Shown in pieces: positions 8,462 to 17,627 of a stretch of DNA of 64,000 nucleotides (positions within the stretch are counted from its first letter, which is position 1; each line of letters begins with the position of its first letter). The position numbers were made by a program, and so were the translations under genes. Below the pieces are notes generated by a model. The model had not been told where the DNA came from. It saw only the letters and a program-made list of their open reading frames with translations, and searched no databases. This DNA is from CAVQRC01 sp963715045. GTDB taxonomy: Bacteria > Planctomycetota > Planctomycetia > Pirellulales > Lacipirellulaceae. The DNA lies in the NCBI GenBank assembly GCA_963715045.1, contig CAVQRC010000006.1, positions 124,001 through 188,000 of the forward strand. The letters are read 5' to 3'.

Positions 8462-9766
8462 GTGCCTGCTACTTGCGTGATCGGGCTGCAGTGGGGAGAT
8501 GAGGCCAAGGGCAAACTGGTTGATTTGCTGACGTTGGAACACGACATTGTCGTCCGTTACCAGGGCGGGGCGAATGCCGGACACACCGTCGTCATCCAGG
8601 GACAGACGTACAAGCTCTCGCTGCTGCCTACCGGCGTCCTCACGCCCGGCGTGTCCTGTGTGATCGCCGGCGGTGTCGTGCTCAATCCGGCCAAAGTGAT
8701 CGAAGAACTCGACGAGCTCGACGCCCGGGGGAAACCGGTCGCCGACTTGCTGATCAGCGACCGTGCCCATGTCATCTTCCCGTGGCACTACGCCGAAGAT
8801 CGAGCGCTTGATACGAGCACCTCCGACGGCGAAAACATCGGTACAACGCAGCGTGGAATCGGGCCCTGCTACCGCGACAAGGTGGGCCGTTCGTTCGCGA
8901 TCCGGCTTGGCGATCTCTACCGGCCGACATTCGCCAAGCAGGTCGAGCATATCACCGAGGCCAAGAACCGCACGCTGGCGGCGCGATCCTCCGACCGTTC
9001 TTTCACCCCGCTTGTCGCCAGCGAAATCTACGCCGAATACGCGGCCTATGCCGAGCGGCTGAAACCGTTCGTGGCCGATACGACCGACTACTTGCTCACC
9101 GCGGCCGAGGCCGGCAAGCGGATCCTGTTTGAAGGCGCGCAAGGATCGCTGCTGGACGTCGATCACGGAACGTATCCGTTCGTCACCAGCAGCAACAGCT
9201 CCGGAGTCGGCGTGTCATCCGGATCGGGAGTGCCAGGCCAATACATCGAGCATGTGCTCGGAGTCGTCAAGGCGTACAGCACTCGCGTCGGTGGTGGACC
9301 GTTCCCGACCGAGCAAGACAACCGCTACGGAGAGCACCTCCGCGAATGCGGCAATGAATACGGCACGGTCACCCGTCGCCCCCGACGTTGCGGCTGGCTG
9401 GACGCGGTCGCCGTTCGCTACACGGCGCGGCTCAGCGGAGCGGATGCGATCGGTGTCATGCTGCTCGATGTCCTCAGCGGGCTCGAAGAAGTCAAGATCT
9501 GTACGCACTACAGGATCAATGGCCAGCAGACCGTGCGGTTTCCCAGCCATGTCGATGATCTCAGGCAAGTCGAACCGGTCTACCAAACGCTCCCCGGCTG
9601 GGAACAGGACATCACCGGCGCCCGCTCGGTGGACGAACTTCCCCGGGCGGCTCGCGACTATCTCGACCGCATCTCGGAACTGGTCGACCGGCCGGTCGAA
9701 GTCGTATCGATCGGTCCGGGAAGGGAACAGACGATTCGCATCTCCAACTCCGCGGCAGTTGCCTGA
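8462..9766 (+). CDS. purA: Adenylosuccinate synthase
   Basis: PurA joins IMP and aspartate using GTP, the first committed step to AMP. From GTG 8462 the product has 434 residues, starting in the family's usual way just before CVIGLQWGDEAKGK. The nucleotide loop normally reads GDEGKGK; here the second Gly is Ala. The IMP-binding segment (YQGGANAGHTVV), the TQRGIGPCY block, the QGSLLDVDHGTYPFVTSS region and the GTVTRRPRRCGW segment are all intact. The frame is open upstream to 8414, but the conserved N-terminus and an AAAGG sequence favour GTG 8462. uppS follows after 15 bases, suggesting cotranscription. Confidence 0.95.
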   Translation: MPATCVIGLQWGDEAKGKLVDLLTLEHDIVVRYQGGANAGHTVVIQGQTYKLSLLPTGVLTPGVSCVIAGGVVLNPAKVIEELDELDARGKPVADLLISDRAHVIFPWHYAEDRALDTSTSDGENIGTTQRGIGPCYRDKVGRSFAIRLGDLYRPTFAKQVEHITEAKNRTLAARSSDRSFTPLVASEIYAEYAAYAERLKPFVADTTDYLLTAAEAGKRILFEGAQGSLLDVDHGTYPFVTSSNSSGVGVSSGSGVPGQYIEHVLGVVKAYSTRVGGGPFPTEQDNRYGEHLRECGNEYGTVTRRPRRCGWLDAVAVRYTARLSGADAIGVMLLDVLSGLEEVKICTHYRINGQQTVRFPSHVDDLRQVEPVYQTLPGWEQDITGARSVDELPRAARDYLDRISELVDRPVEVVSIGPGREQTIRISNSAAVA

Positions 9767-9781
9767 TCAGAAGACTCGACC

Positions 9782-10531
9782 ATGTCTGAGCCGTCCCTTC
9801 CGCCGCTTGCACGGCCACCCGAGCACATCGCGATCATCATGGATGGCAACGGGCGGTGGGCACAGCGGCAGAATCTGCCCCGCATCGAAGGGCATCGCCG
9901 CGGTGTCGCCAGCGTTCGCCGGGTTACCGAGGAGGCGGCCCGAATCGGACTCCAGGCGTTGACCCTGTATTGCCTCTCCAGCGAGAACTGGAAGCGGCCG
10001 CCTGCCGAACTCGACTTCCTCATGCATCTGCTCGAGCAGTACATGATCGAAGAACGAACGACGATCATGAACAACAATCTTCAGGTGCGGATGATTGGCA
10101 GCCGCGACGGCATCCCCGACGAAGTGCTGATCGAACTTGATAAGACGGTCGCCCTGAGCCGTCACAACAGCGGCACGAAGCTCTGCCTGGCCATCAACTA
10201 CGGCGGGCGACGGGAAATTGTCGAGGCCGTGCGGAGAATTCTCGTCGACCCCGCATTGCAGCCCATCGACCCCGGTCAGATTGATGAAGACGTGATCAGC
10301 GATCATCTCGACACGACCGGGATTCCGGATCCCGATCTGCTCGTGCGAACTGCCGGTGAGTTGCGGATCAGCAACTTTCTGCTCTGGCAGATCAGTTACG
10401 CCGAAATCTGGGTGACACAGAAATGCTGGCCCGAGTTCGCGGTCGAAGACCTGCACGCGGCAATGCACGATTATGCCGCGCGGGAACGCCGCTTTGGCGG
10501 CTTGACCCTGAACCAGGGATTACAGGCCTGA
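9782..10531 (+). CDS. uppS: Isoprenyl (undecaprenyl) diphosphate synthase
   Basis: This cis-prenyltransferase extends farnesyl diphosphate with isopentenyl diphosphate to make the C55 lipid carrier of envelope polymers. The 249-residue product has the diagnostic IIMDGNGRWA motif near residue 20 with the catalytic Asp, the YCLSSENWKRP segment (about 60-70), and the C-terminal PDLLVRTAGELRISNFLLWQ region that binds the diphosphate and magnesium. Length and motif order are normal. It sits between purA and cdsA, and the uppS-cdsA pairing is widespread in bacteria. Confidence 0.95.
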   Translation: MSEPSLPPLARPPEHIAIIMDGNGRWAQRQNLPRIEGHRRGVASVRRVTEEAARIGLQALTLYCLSSENWKRPPAELDFLMHLLEQYMIEERTTIMNNNLQVRMIGSRDGIPDEVLIELDKTVALSRHNSGTKLCLAINYGGRREIVEAVRRILVDPALQPIDPGQIDEDVISDHLDTTGIPDPDLLVRTAGELRISNFLLWQISYAEIWVTQKCWPEFAVEDLHAAMHDYAARERRFGGLTLNQGLQA

Positions 10532-10705
10532 GCACCTGATTGCAGAGATCCAGAAGCCGTTGCGAAACGTGTTGAGACCACCTTGTTTCCCGGCCGTGGG
10601 AGGCCTGAAACCGGGTTTTGAAAGGCAATCCTAGCCACCGCGACCAAATTCCCTCCAACTCCCAGATGGTGACGAAGCTCGGCAACCCGAGCTCGGCAGA
10701 AGCGC

Positions 10706-11590
10706 GTGCTACGTTGGCGACTTACTTTCGGGGCCGTGTTCATCGGACTGCTCGTCGGTCTGTTCTGGCTGGATCACGTCTGGCGTCCGCGAGGGATCGT
10801 GCTGCTGCTGCTGGCCGTGGTTCTGGGGGTCGGTGCGGCGGGCGAAATGCGGGCCTTGCTGGCATCTCGCGGACCGGGTCCCCGAGCAGGCGTCACGTAC
10901 CTCGGCATCGTGTTGTTGATTCTTTCAGCGGCCGACGCGATCTTGCCGGAATGGTTCCCGATCCCGCAGTTCGGACTGACGCTGATGCTGGTGTTGCTGG
11001 TTGTCTTCGTGGCTGAGATCTGGTGTTACGAGGCCGATGGCACCTCCACCGCGCGGGTCGCGGCCGGGGCGTTGGCAATTCTCTATGTGGGCGGCGGCCT
11101 GGCCACTGCCGTCTGGCTGCGAACGCTGGCTGCGGAGTCTGCGGTCGATCGGGGACTCTTCGCGCTCGCGACAAGCATCGCCGTGATCAAGATGGGCGAC
11201 GTCGGAGCCTACACGGTGGGCCGACTCATCGGTCGCCATAAACTGGCTCCCAACTTGAGTCCGGGGAAGACCTGGGAAGGTCTCGCGGGGGCGTTGCTGT
11301 TTTCGAGTCTGGCAGCCGCCGTGGCGATTTACGAAATCGGGCCCCGCTGCGGGGTTCCATTACCCCAAATCACGCTCGCCTGGACGCTGTCCTTCGCGAT
11401 CGCCGTGTCAGTCGCTGGGATTCTCGCCGATCTGGCCGAGTCGCTGCTGAAGAGGGATGCCGGGATCAAGGACTCCAGCCAGTGGCTGCCCGGCTTCGGC
11501 GGTCTCCTCGATCTGCTGGATTCGGCCCTGCTGGCCTTGCCGGTCGCGTTACTCTTCTGGGAAGGGCTTGAGAGTCGAATCGGGGGTTGA
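10706..11590 (+). CDS. cdsA: Phosphatidate cytidylyltransferase
   Basis: CdsA makes CDP-diacylglycerol from CTP and phosphatidate in the inner membrane. From GTG 10706 the product has 294 residues with about eight hydrophobic helices. The C-terminal signature is recognisable (SLLKRDAGIKDSSQWLPGFGG then LLD at about residues 249-273). The usual His after Pro-Gly is Phe and the usual Arg in the Asp-Arg-X-Asp part is Leu. Other conserved elements are present, including KMGDVGAY and LSPGKTWEG. The 174-base gap after uppS contains a short sequence related to repeat family A. A CDP-archaeol synthase-like relative cannot be excluded, but CdsA is the natural reading next to uppS. Confidence 0.85.
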   Translation: MLRWRLTFGAVFIGLLVGLFWLDHVWRPRGIVLLLLAVVLGVGAAGEMRALLASRGPGPRAGVTYLGIVLLILSAADAILPEWFPIPQFGLTLMLVLLVVFVAEIWCYEADGTSTARVAAGALAILYVGGGLATAVWLRTLAAESAVDRGLFALATSIAVIKMGDVGAYTVGRLIGRHKLAPNLSPGKTWEGLAGALLFSSLAAAVAIYEIGPRCGVPLPQITLAWTLSFAIAVSVAGILADLAESLLKRDAGIKDSSQWLPGFGGLLDLLDSALLALPVALLFWEGLESRIGG

Positions 11591-11647
11591 GTCATCAACG
11601 TAAGTCTCTATTTCGCTTGCGCTTGTGTGTTCATTGGGTCCCCCCGC

Positions 11648-11676
11648 ACTTGCTTGGAAAGGGAATCAGGTATAGT
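11648..11676 (+). promoter_or_regulatory. Candidate promoter upstream of phoH
   Basis: A good -10 box, TATAGT (11671-11676), has a weak -35 sequence ACTTGC 17 bases upstream. It lies about 80 bases before phoH in the first sizeable gap after cdsA, where a new transcription unit is expected. Confidence 0.4.
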
Positions 11677-11756
11677 TGTTAAACCAGATTCAAACCCGCA
11701 TTTCCACTTCAGGAGAACTGGCACCGTCGGCCGCATGAAGCCGTCGGGTCTCATTG

Positions 11757-12716
11757 ATGATTGAAGCAACCATACCGGTTGGTAGTGCGGACGATCTGGT
11801 CATGATCCTCGGGGCAGCAGACCAACATCTCAAACAGGTCCGCGAGAACATCGCCGCTGAGATCTCCACGCGGAGTGGAAAGATCCACATTCGCGGTGAC
11901 GAGACAGCCGTCTTCCAGGCCACCGAGGTATTCGAACGTCTTAAGAACGTGGCCGCCCGGATCGGAATTCTGGCTCCCGATCAGGTGCAGCGGATCATTC
12001 AGCAGGTGACTGCCGCCACGCCCGCAAACGGGTCGAGTGAAACCCCGGCCCTGGACATTGGCCAGGCGGCGCGGCAGGTGTGCCCCAGGACCGAGGGCCA
12101 GGTCGAGTATGTCGACGCGATTCGCTCGCACGATCTGGTGTTTTGCGTCGGCCCAGCCGGAACGGGCAAGACCTACCTCGCGGTGGCGGCCGCCGTCGAA
12201 GCTTTGAGACTGGAGCAAATCCGCAAGATCGTCCTCGTGCGGCCTGCTGTCGAGGCCGGAGAAAGCCTCGGTTACCTGCCCGGTGACTTGCAAGCCAAGA
12301 TCAATCCCTACTTGCGACCGCTCCTCGATGCACTTCGGGAATTGATGGACTATGACCTCGTCAAGCGTTACATGGCGGACGATGTGATCGAGGTCGTGCC
12401 CCTGGCCTATATGCGCGGCCGAACTCTCAACAACGCGTTCATCATCATGGACGAAGCGCAGAATACAACGATTTCCCAGATGAAGATGTTCCTCACGAGG
12501 ATGGGGTTGGGATCGAAAGTCGTCGTCTCGGGAGATACGTCTCAGGTCGACCTCCCCTCGCACGCCAAGAGTGGCCTGACTGACGCGATCGGGAGGCTCA
12601 AGGACGTCGAAGGTTTCTGCAAGGTGCGATTGACAGGGCGCGACATTGTTCGGCACAAGCTGGTGCAGGACATCGTTCGCGCCTATGACGAGGGTTCGCG
12701 AAAGAAACGATCATAG
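11757..12716 (+). CDS. phoH: PhoH-family ATPase
   Basis: PhoH-like proteins are P-loop ATPases linked to RNA metabolism and often encoded beside ybeY. The product has about 319 residues. An N-terminal KH-like segment (residues 1-75) precedes the ATPase core, with Walker A GPAGTGKT near residue 133, RPAVEAGESLGYLPG near 160 and a Walker B-like IIMDEAQNTT near 235. A TTG directly before ATG 11757 could serve as start. Downstream order (phoH, HD hydrolase, ybeY, CBS protein, recO) matches a conserved bacterial cluster, supporting a role in rRNA or ribosome quality control. The stop is directly followed by the ribosome-binding site of the HD gene. Confidence 0.92.
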   Translation: MIEATIPVGSADDLVMILGAADQHLKQVRENIAAEISTRSGKIHIRGDETAVFQATEVFERLKNVAARIGILAPDQVQRIIQQVTAATPANGSSETPALDIGQAARQVCPRTEGQVEYVDAIRSHDLVFCVGPAGTGKTYLAVAAAVEALRLEQIRKIVLVRPAVEAGESLGYLPGDLQAKINPYLRPLLDALRELMDYDLVKRYMADDVIEVVPLAYMRGRTLNNAFIIMDEAQNTTISQMKMFLTRMGLGSKVVVSGDTSQVDLPSHAKSGLTDAIGRLKDVEGFCKVRLTGRDIVRHKLVQDIVRAYDEGSRKKRS

Positions 12717-12723
12717 GAGCGTG

Positions 12724-14988
12724 ATGTCGACCGGCCAACAACCGCGTACACGAAGCCGACGTGTCGCCGCAGTGGAACTGCCACCCGGCCTGTGGGGCAG
12801 TTTGTGGCATGATCTCCGCCAGGGATCCGTGATGCTTCGGCTCTCGTTGTGTGCCGTGACGGCGATCGTCCTCTGGGCAATCACCCGCGGCTGGGAACCC
12901 CCGATCGAGTACCACAAGGGCGACGTACCGAATCGGGACGTCGTGGCCGCGGTCGAGTTCTCGGTCGTGGACGAGGATAAGACTCGCCAGGCGCGGATCG
13001 ACGCCCGCCGCAACGCGCGAGCGGTCTTCGACAACAATCCGGAGCCCATCGATCAACTCGTGGCCCGACTGCAGAACGACCTGCAGTTGATCGCCGCCGC
13101 CGAGAAGTTCGACGACCTGTCCGCCGAAACCTGGGCCGGATTCGAATTTCACGATGAGTCGGGAGAGCCGATTTCTCCGCCGGCAGAGCAGTTCGCTGAG
13201 TTTGCCGCATTGCTCGAGAACGACGGCGCCCTGGAGCAGATTGCCGCGGCGCTGGATGCGGCGTTCGCCGAACCCAGACGCAACGGTTTACTCGAACCGC
13301 TGCCATCCAATTTCGACGCGAACTTCGCCGAGATCGACATTCGTCGCAAGGATGGCCGGTTGCAGCCGGTCGCCGTGGAAACCGTTCGGATCGACGTCGC
13401 GACCGCTAATATCCTCAGTACGCTGCGGGCGAAAATGGCTCCCGAGACGGCAGCCGATCGAATCGCTCACTGGTTGCGAGCGCAGATTCCGATCACGCTC
13501 ACGCTCGACCCGGAAGCTACGCGGCGAGCGCAGGAGTACGAAGCTCAGCAGGTCAATGAAGTCCCCCGCGTGTTCTTGCCGGGCCCGAATCCGGCCAACG
13601 TCCTGGTGCATGCCGGACAGCCGATCGACGACGACACCATGGAGTTGCTGCGAGAGGAGCACCAGCAGCGACTCGCGACTCGAAGCTGGGGAGAGCGGGT
13701 GGCGCGGTCTTTCGCCATCCTGGGTTTGTACCTCGCCCTCTTCACGCTGTGCGGGTACTACATCTACTTTCACCGCCCGGAGATCATTCACAACCTCTCC
13801 AAGTTGAACACGTTGTTGGCCCTGATCGTGTTCACGGTCGGAGCGGGCATGATCGTCGCCTTGTGGAGCGATCCCTGGCAGGCCGAATTGGTCCCCCTGC
13901 TGATTTTCGCCATGACGGTCACGATCGTGTACCAGCAACTTCTCGCCCTGCTGATGGCTGCCGCGATGACGCTGGTCTTCTGCGAGGCTCTCGGTTCCGG
14001 GCTGGGAGACGCCCTGATCATGATGAGCGGGGCCGCCGGTGCGGTGCTGGTCCTTGGCCGGGTTCGCAGTCGCAGCAAACTCCTGAGCGTCGGTCTCGTG
14101 GCTGCGATCGTGGTGTTCTTTACCGCGATTGGAGTCGGGACGCTCCAGGCGACGCCCTTCGCCCCGCTGGTGATCCGCGGTGCGGTGCTGGCGCTATGGT
14201 GTTTGATCGCCGGTTCCCTGATGACCTGCCTGTTGCCGCTGGTCGAACGGTTGTTCGGTGTGCAGACCGACATCAGCCTGATCGAACTCGGCGATCCGGC
14301 TCATCCCCTGCTGCAGGAACTCATTCGCCGGGCACCCGGTACGTACAACCATTCAATCACGGTCGCCTCGCTGGCCGAAGCCGCCGCTGAATCGATCGGC
14401 GCCCGGGGCCTGCTCGTTCGAGTGGGGGCCTACTTCCACGACATTGGCAAGATGCTCAAGCCCGGCTATTTCATCGAAAACCAGCAGCAGGGAGACAATC
14501 GGCACGACTCGCTGGTTCCCGCGATGAGCACCCTGGTGATCATCGCCCACGTCAAGGATGGCGCCGACCTTGCCCGCCAGCATCGGCTGCCTGAACCGAT
14601 CATCGACTTCATCCAGCAGCATCATGGGACGACCCTCGTCGAGTATTTCTACCGGTTGGCCAGTGAACAGCAGGAGGAACGCCCCGACGAGGGACAAGTC
14701 GACGAGACCGCCTTCCGGTATCCGGGCCCCAAACCGCAGACTCGCGAAGCGGCCGTCTTGATGCTGTCCGACGCCGTGGAAAGCGCGAGCCGCGTGCTCG
14801 TCGAGCCGACCCCCTCTCGCATCGAGAGCCTTGTGGAAGAGCTCACGATGAAACGGCTGATGGACGGTCAGTTCGACGACTGCGGGCTGACGCTTACGGA
14901 GGTTCGCCGGGTCGAGGAAAGTCTGGTAAAGTCCGTGATTGCCGTATATCACGGACGGGTGAAATACCCCGACCAGGTGACCGCGTGA
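12724..14988 (+). CDS. 7TM-HD membrane phosphohydrolase (PgpH/YqfF type)
   Basis: Members of this family are membrane phosphodiesterases; PgpH hydrolyses c-di-AMP. From ATG 12724, with AGGAG at a proper distance, the product has 754 residues. Order: one N-terminal helix (about 40-57), a large extracytoplasmic 7TMR-HDED region (60-330), seven hydrophobic helices (350-510), then a cytoplasmic HD domain with NHSITVASLAEAAAE and the metal motif YFHDIGK (about 560-590). The frame is open to 12646, but that would overlap phoH deeply. The gene begins 8 bases after phoH, so they are surely cotranscribed. No diadenylate cyclase gene is in this window, so c-di-AMP as substrate is inferred from the family. 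Confidence 0.88.
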   Translation: MSTGQQPRTRSRRVAAVELPPGLWGSLWHDLRQGSVMLRLSLCAVTAIVLWAITRGWEPPIEYHKGDVPNRDVVAAVEFSVVDEDKTRQARIDARRNARAVFDNNPEPIDQLVARLQNDLQLIAAAEKFDDLSAETWAGFEFHDESGEPISPPAEQFAEFAALLENDGALEQIAAALDAAFAEPRRNGLLEPLPSNFDANFAEIDIRRKDGRLQPVAVETVRIDVATANILSTLRAKMAPETAADRIAHWLRAQIPITLTLDPEATRRAQEYEAQQVNEVPRVFLPGPNPANVLVHAGQPIDDDTMELLREEHQQRLATRSWGERVARSFAILGLYLALFTLCGYYIYFHRPEIIHNLSKLNTLLALIVFTVGAGMIVALWSDPWQAELVPLLIFAMTVTIVYQQLLALLMAAAMTLVFCEALGSGLGDALIMMSGAAGAVLVLGRVRSRSKLLSVGLVAAIVVFFTAIGVGTLQATPFAPLVIRGAVLALWCLIAGSLMTCLLPLVERLFGVQTDISLIELGDPAHPLLQELIRRAPGTYNHSITVASLAEAAAESIGARGLLVRVGAYFHDIGKMLKPGYFIENQQQGDNRHDSLVPAMSTLVIIAHVKDGADLARQHRLPEPIIDFIQQHHGTTLVEYFYRLASEQQEERPDEGQVDETAFRYPGPKPQTREAAVLMLSDAVESASRVLVEPTPSRIESLVEELTMKRLMDGQFDDCGLTLTEVRRVEESLVKSVIAVYHGRVKYPDQVTA

Positions 14989-15046
14989 GATTTGCCGGAG
15001 AGGGGGCCGCAGCCTCGATGCCACGGGAAATAGAGGATTGTTCAAG

Positions 15047-15554
15047 TTGAGTTCGGACCAGGTCATTCGCATTGCGGTAAACGACACGCAATCTCGGCGT
15101 GATTTCGCCGCCGACCGGATTGTCGAGGGCATCCGCCGTGTCCTGGCCGAGTCGTCCTACGAGCAGGCGACGATCAGCCTGGCGATTGTCAGCGACGCGG
15201 AGATCCACGCGCTCAATCGCCGCTACCTCGACCACGATTACGAAACGGATGTATTGAGTTTCGCCCTCCACCGCGATGCCCGCACGCTAAACGGCGAGAT
15301 CGTCGTGAGTGCCGACACGGCCGCCCGCGAAGCACTCGACGGCCGGCTGGTCGTTCGAAGAAGAACTCCTGCTCTATGCGGTCCACGGGGCCCTGCATCT
15401 GATCGGCTATTGCGACAAGGCGCCGAAAGACGCAGCCCGCATGGAGCAAATGCAGAGGAACGTGTTGGCCGCGATGGGGATTCACGCCGCGACCCAGCTC
15501 CCAGGCGGCGATGGGAACATCCACAACGTGGAGGAAGGGGCGCAGCGATCGTGA
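15047..15554 (+). CDS. ybeY: Endoribonuclease YbeY, frame broken by one base
   Basis: YbeY is a metal-dependent RNase for 16S rRNA 3'-end maturation and ribosome quality control. The N-terminal part reads in one frame through the conserved RRYLDHDYETDVLSF segment to about 15343. The C-terminal part, in the next frame from 15345, carries the zinc motif HGALHLIGY. One extra base near 15344 (GACGGCCGGC) separates them; without it the protein is about 168 residues, a normal length. The third metal ligand, usually His in GYDH, is missing: the sequence reads GYCDK. I choose TTG 15047 because AGAGGA lies 9 bases upstream; an in-frame TTG at 15038 has no spacing from that site. The stop overlaps the next gene's start by four bases (GTGA). 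Confidence 0.85.
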
Positions 15555-16850
15555 ACCCGGAGGGGTTGGTCTGGCTCTCAATCGGCGGACTCGTCGCGAC
15601 CTGTTTCGCAGCCATCGGTGTCCGTGTCCTGCGGCAGTTCTCGCGGCACGACCTCGAAGAGGTGTGCCGCCGTCATGAAGATCGGCGGCGGTTCACCGAG
15701 ATCCTCAAGTCTCACGACCGCGTGGCCTTGGGCATCGAAGTTCTCGTCGTCCTGGCCACGTCGGTGCTGGTCGTGGCCGGCACCTGCTGGATCTGGGATC
15801 TGGCCGGACGCCCGACCGATCTTGACGGTCGCTACATGCTGGCCAACGCCCTGGGAATCGGGTTGATACTCGTCGTGATCAAGGTCTGGATCCCCTGGTC
15901 GGTATCACGCTTGTCCGCGGTGCCGTTCCTCTATCACACCTGGCGGGTGTGGAAAGTCCTCAGCCAGGTCGTGATGCCGATCACCTGGGGAGCACGGATG
16001 ATCGATGCCATTCTGCATCGCCTGGCCGGAAGAGAACCCGAGCTGCCCAACGAGGAATCGTTCGAAGACGAGATCCGCACGATCGTTACCGAAGGGCACC
16101 GCGAAGGTCTGCTGGAAGAAGACGCACGGGAAATGATCGAGGGTGTGATTGAACTGGGCGACGCCGACGTGGCCAAGATCATGACGCCTCGTACCGACAT
16201 GCACACCGTGAGTGTCGATTTGCCGTGGGATGAACTGGTCGCTGATGTGATTCAACTCGGTCACACGCGAATTCCCGTGTTCGACAAGAACCGGGATGAC
16301 ATTGTCGGCGTCCTGTATAGCAAGGATCTGCTTCCCGAGCTTGCGAAACCGACTCCCGCCGACCGTAAACCGGTCCGCGAGATGATGCGGCGGCCGCTGT
16401 TTGTCCCCGAGACCAAGGCGGTCGATGACCTGCTCGAAATGTTCCAGCACACGCGTACGCACATTGCCCTGGTGCTGGACGAATATGGTGGCGTGTCGGG
16501 ACTCGTGACGATCGAAGATGTTCTCGAAGAGATCGTCGGCGAGATTGTCGATGAGTACGACGCGGAGCATATCGAAGAGATTCAGCAACTCGACAAGAAT
16601 ACCTGGGAGTCGCTGGGAAAGGCCCACGTCGACGACATCAATCAGGCGATCGCGGCCGATATCCCCGACAATGGCGACTACGACACGATTGCCGGATTCG
16701 TGTTCAGCGAGTTCGGGCGGGTCCCCCAGGAAGGAGAGTCGCTGCTCTGGCAGCAGCCGGATTCGCATCACGGTACTCGAGGCGACGCGACGACGCATCG
16801 AGCGGTTGCGGATCGAGCGCGTGGAAGAGACGCCGCGGGAAATCGCCTGA
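15551..16850 (+). CDS. CBS-domain membrane protein of the CorC/HlyC (hemolysin C) type, frame broken near the 3' end
   Basis: The product has an N-terminal membrane region with about three hydrophobic helices (residues 5-25, 55-75, 95-115). A CBS-domain pair follows (MTPRTDMHTV and HTRTHIALVLDEYGGVSGLVTIEDVLEE), then a CorC_HlyC domain (residues about 340-430). Such proteins bind nucleotides and are linked to magnesium or cobalt efflux. Near 16757 (CAGCAGCCGG) one extra C shifts the frame. Dropping it restores the expected C-terminus RIRITVLEATRRR ending at TGA 16850, about 432 residues. Without correction the frame runs to 16945 with nonsense. GTG 15551 overlaps the ybeY stop, and recO starts immediately after 16850. 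Confidence 0.83.
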
Positions 16851-17600
16851 GTGCCAGCGGAAAAGGCTATCGCCGTCGTGCTGCAGGTCGTCGACTTCAG
16901 CGAAACGAGTTGCATTCTGACGATGTTCTCGCGAGAGTTCGGTAAGCTGCGAGCTTTGGCGAAGGGAGGGCGGCGGCCGAAGGGGCCGTTCGAGGCTGCT
17001 CTTGACCTGTTGGCCACCAGTCGCATAGTGTTCCTCCGCAAATCGTCCGACGCCCTCGATCTGCTTACCGAAGCCAAGCTCGTGCGGCGGTTCCGGCCTC
17101 ATGGCCGAGACCTGGCGAGCTTGTACGCCGGATATTACCTGGCCGAGTTGCTCCGTGAAATGACGCAGGATGGCGATCCTCATCCAGAGCTGTTTGATTT
17201 GAGCGATCGTACGCTCGCGGAGTTGGCGGCCGGAGGACCTGTACTGGAACTTGTCACGCAGTTCGAACTGAAGATGTTGGCCATCGTGGGACACCTGCCA
17301 GCGTTACGCGGATGCGGCGAATGCGGCCGTCCCCGTCCGGCCCAGGGACGGATGGCGTTCGGTTTGCTCGACGGTGGTTTGCTCTGTTCGAAGTGCCGAC
17401 AGGGCAAGCGGCGGGTGATCACCGTCGCGGCCCCCACACTCGAGCGAATGAGTCAGTTTGCCGATCGACACACCTGGTCGATCGATCCGATCGCCAAGCC
17501 ACTTCGTGGAGAGCTACGCGGGGTCCTGATGAATTACCTGACCCACCTGGTTGGTCGGAAACTTCGCATGCATCAGTACGTGGGTACCTTCACCAACTAG
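16851..17600 (+). CDS. recO: DNA repair protein RecO
   Basis: RecO works with RecF and RecR to load RecA onto gapped DNA. The 249-residue product starts at GTG 16851, directly after the preceding stop. It has an N-terminal OB fold (VVDFSETSCILTMFSREFGK and a basic LAKGGRRPKGPF) and a helical C-terminal domain. A four-cysteine zinc site is formed by CGECGR and LCSKC (about residues 155-185). RecO commonly sits beside ybeY-type clusters, as here, which supports the call. Confidence 0.92.
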   Translation: MPAEKAIAVVLQVVDFSETSCILTMFSREFGKLRALAKGGRRPKGPFEAALDLLATSRIVFLRKSSDALDLLTEAKLVRRFRPHGRDLASLYAGYYLAELLREMTQDGDPHPELFDLSDRTLAELAAGGPVLELVTQFELKMLAIVGHLPALRGCGECGRPRPAQGRMAFGLLDGGLLCSKCRQGKRRVITVAAPTLERMSQFADRHTWSIDPIAKPLRGELRGVLMNYLTHLVGRKLRMHQYVGTFTN

Positions 17601-17627
17601 CGAGTTCAGCCGGACAAGGAAGTCCTG

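Noticed and set aside
15038..16945. A single 635-codon open frame that looks like one YbeY-CorC fusion protein
   Set aside because: The middle and the end of this frame read as Arg-rich nonsense, while the expected YbeY and CorC C-termini appear in other frames. Two one-base indels explain it better than a fusion.
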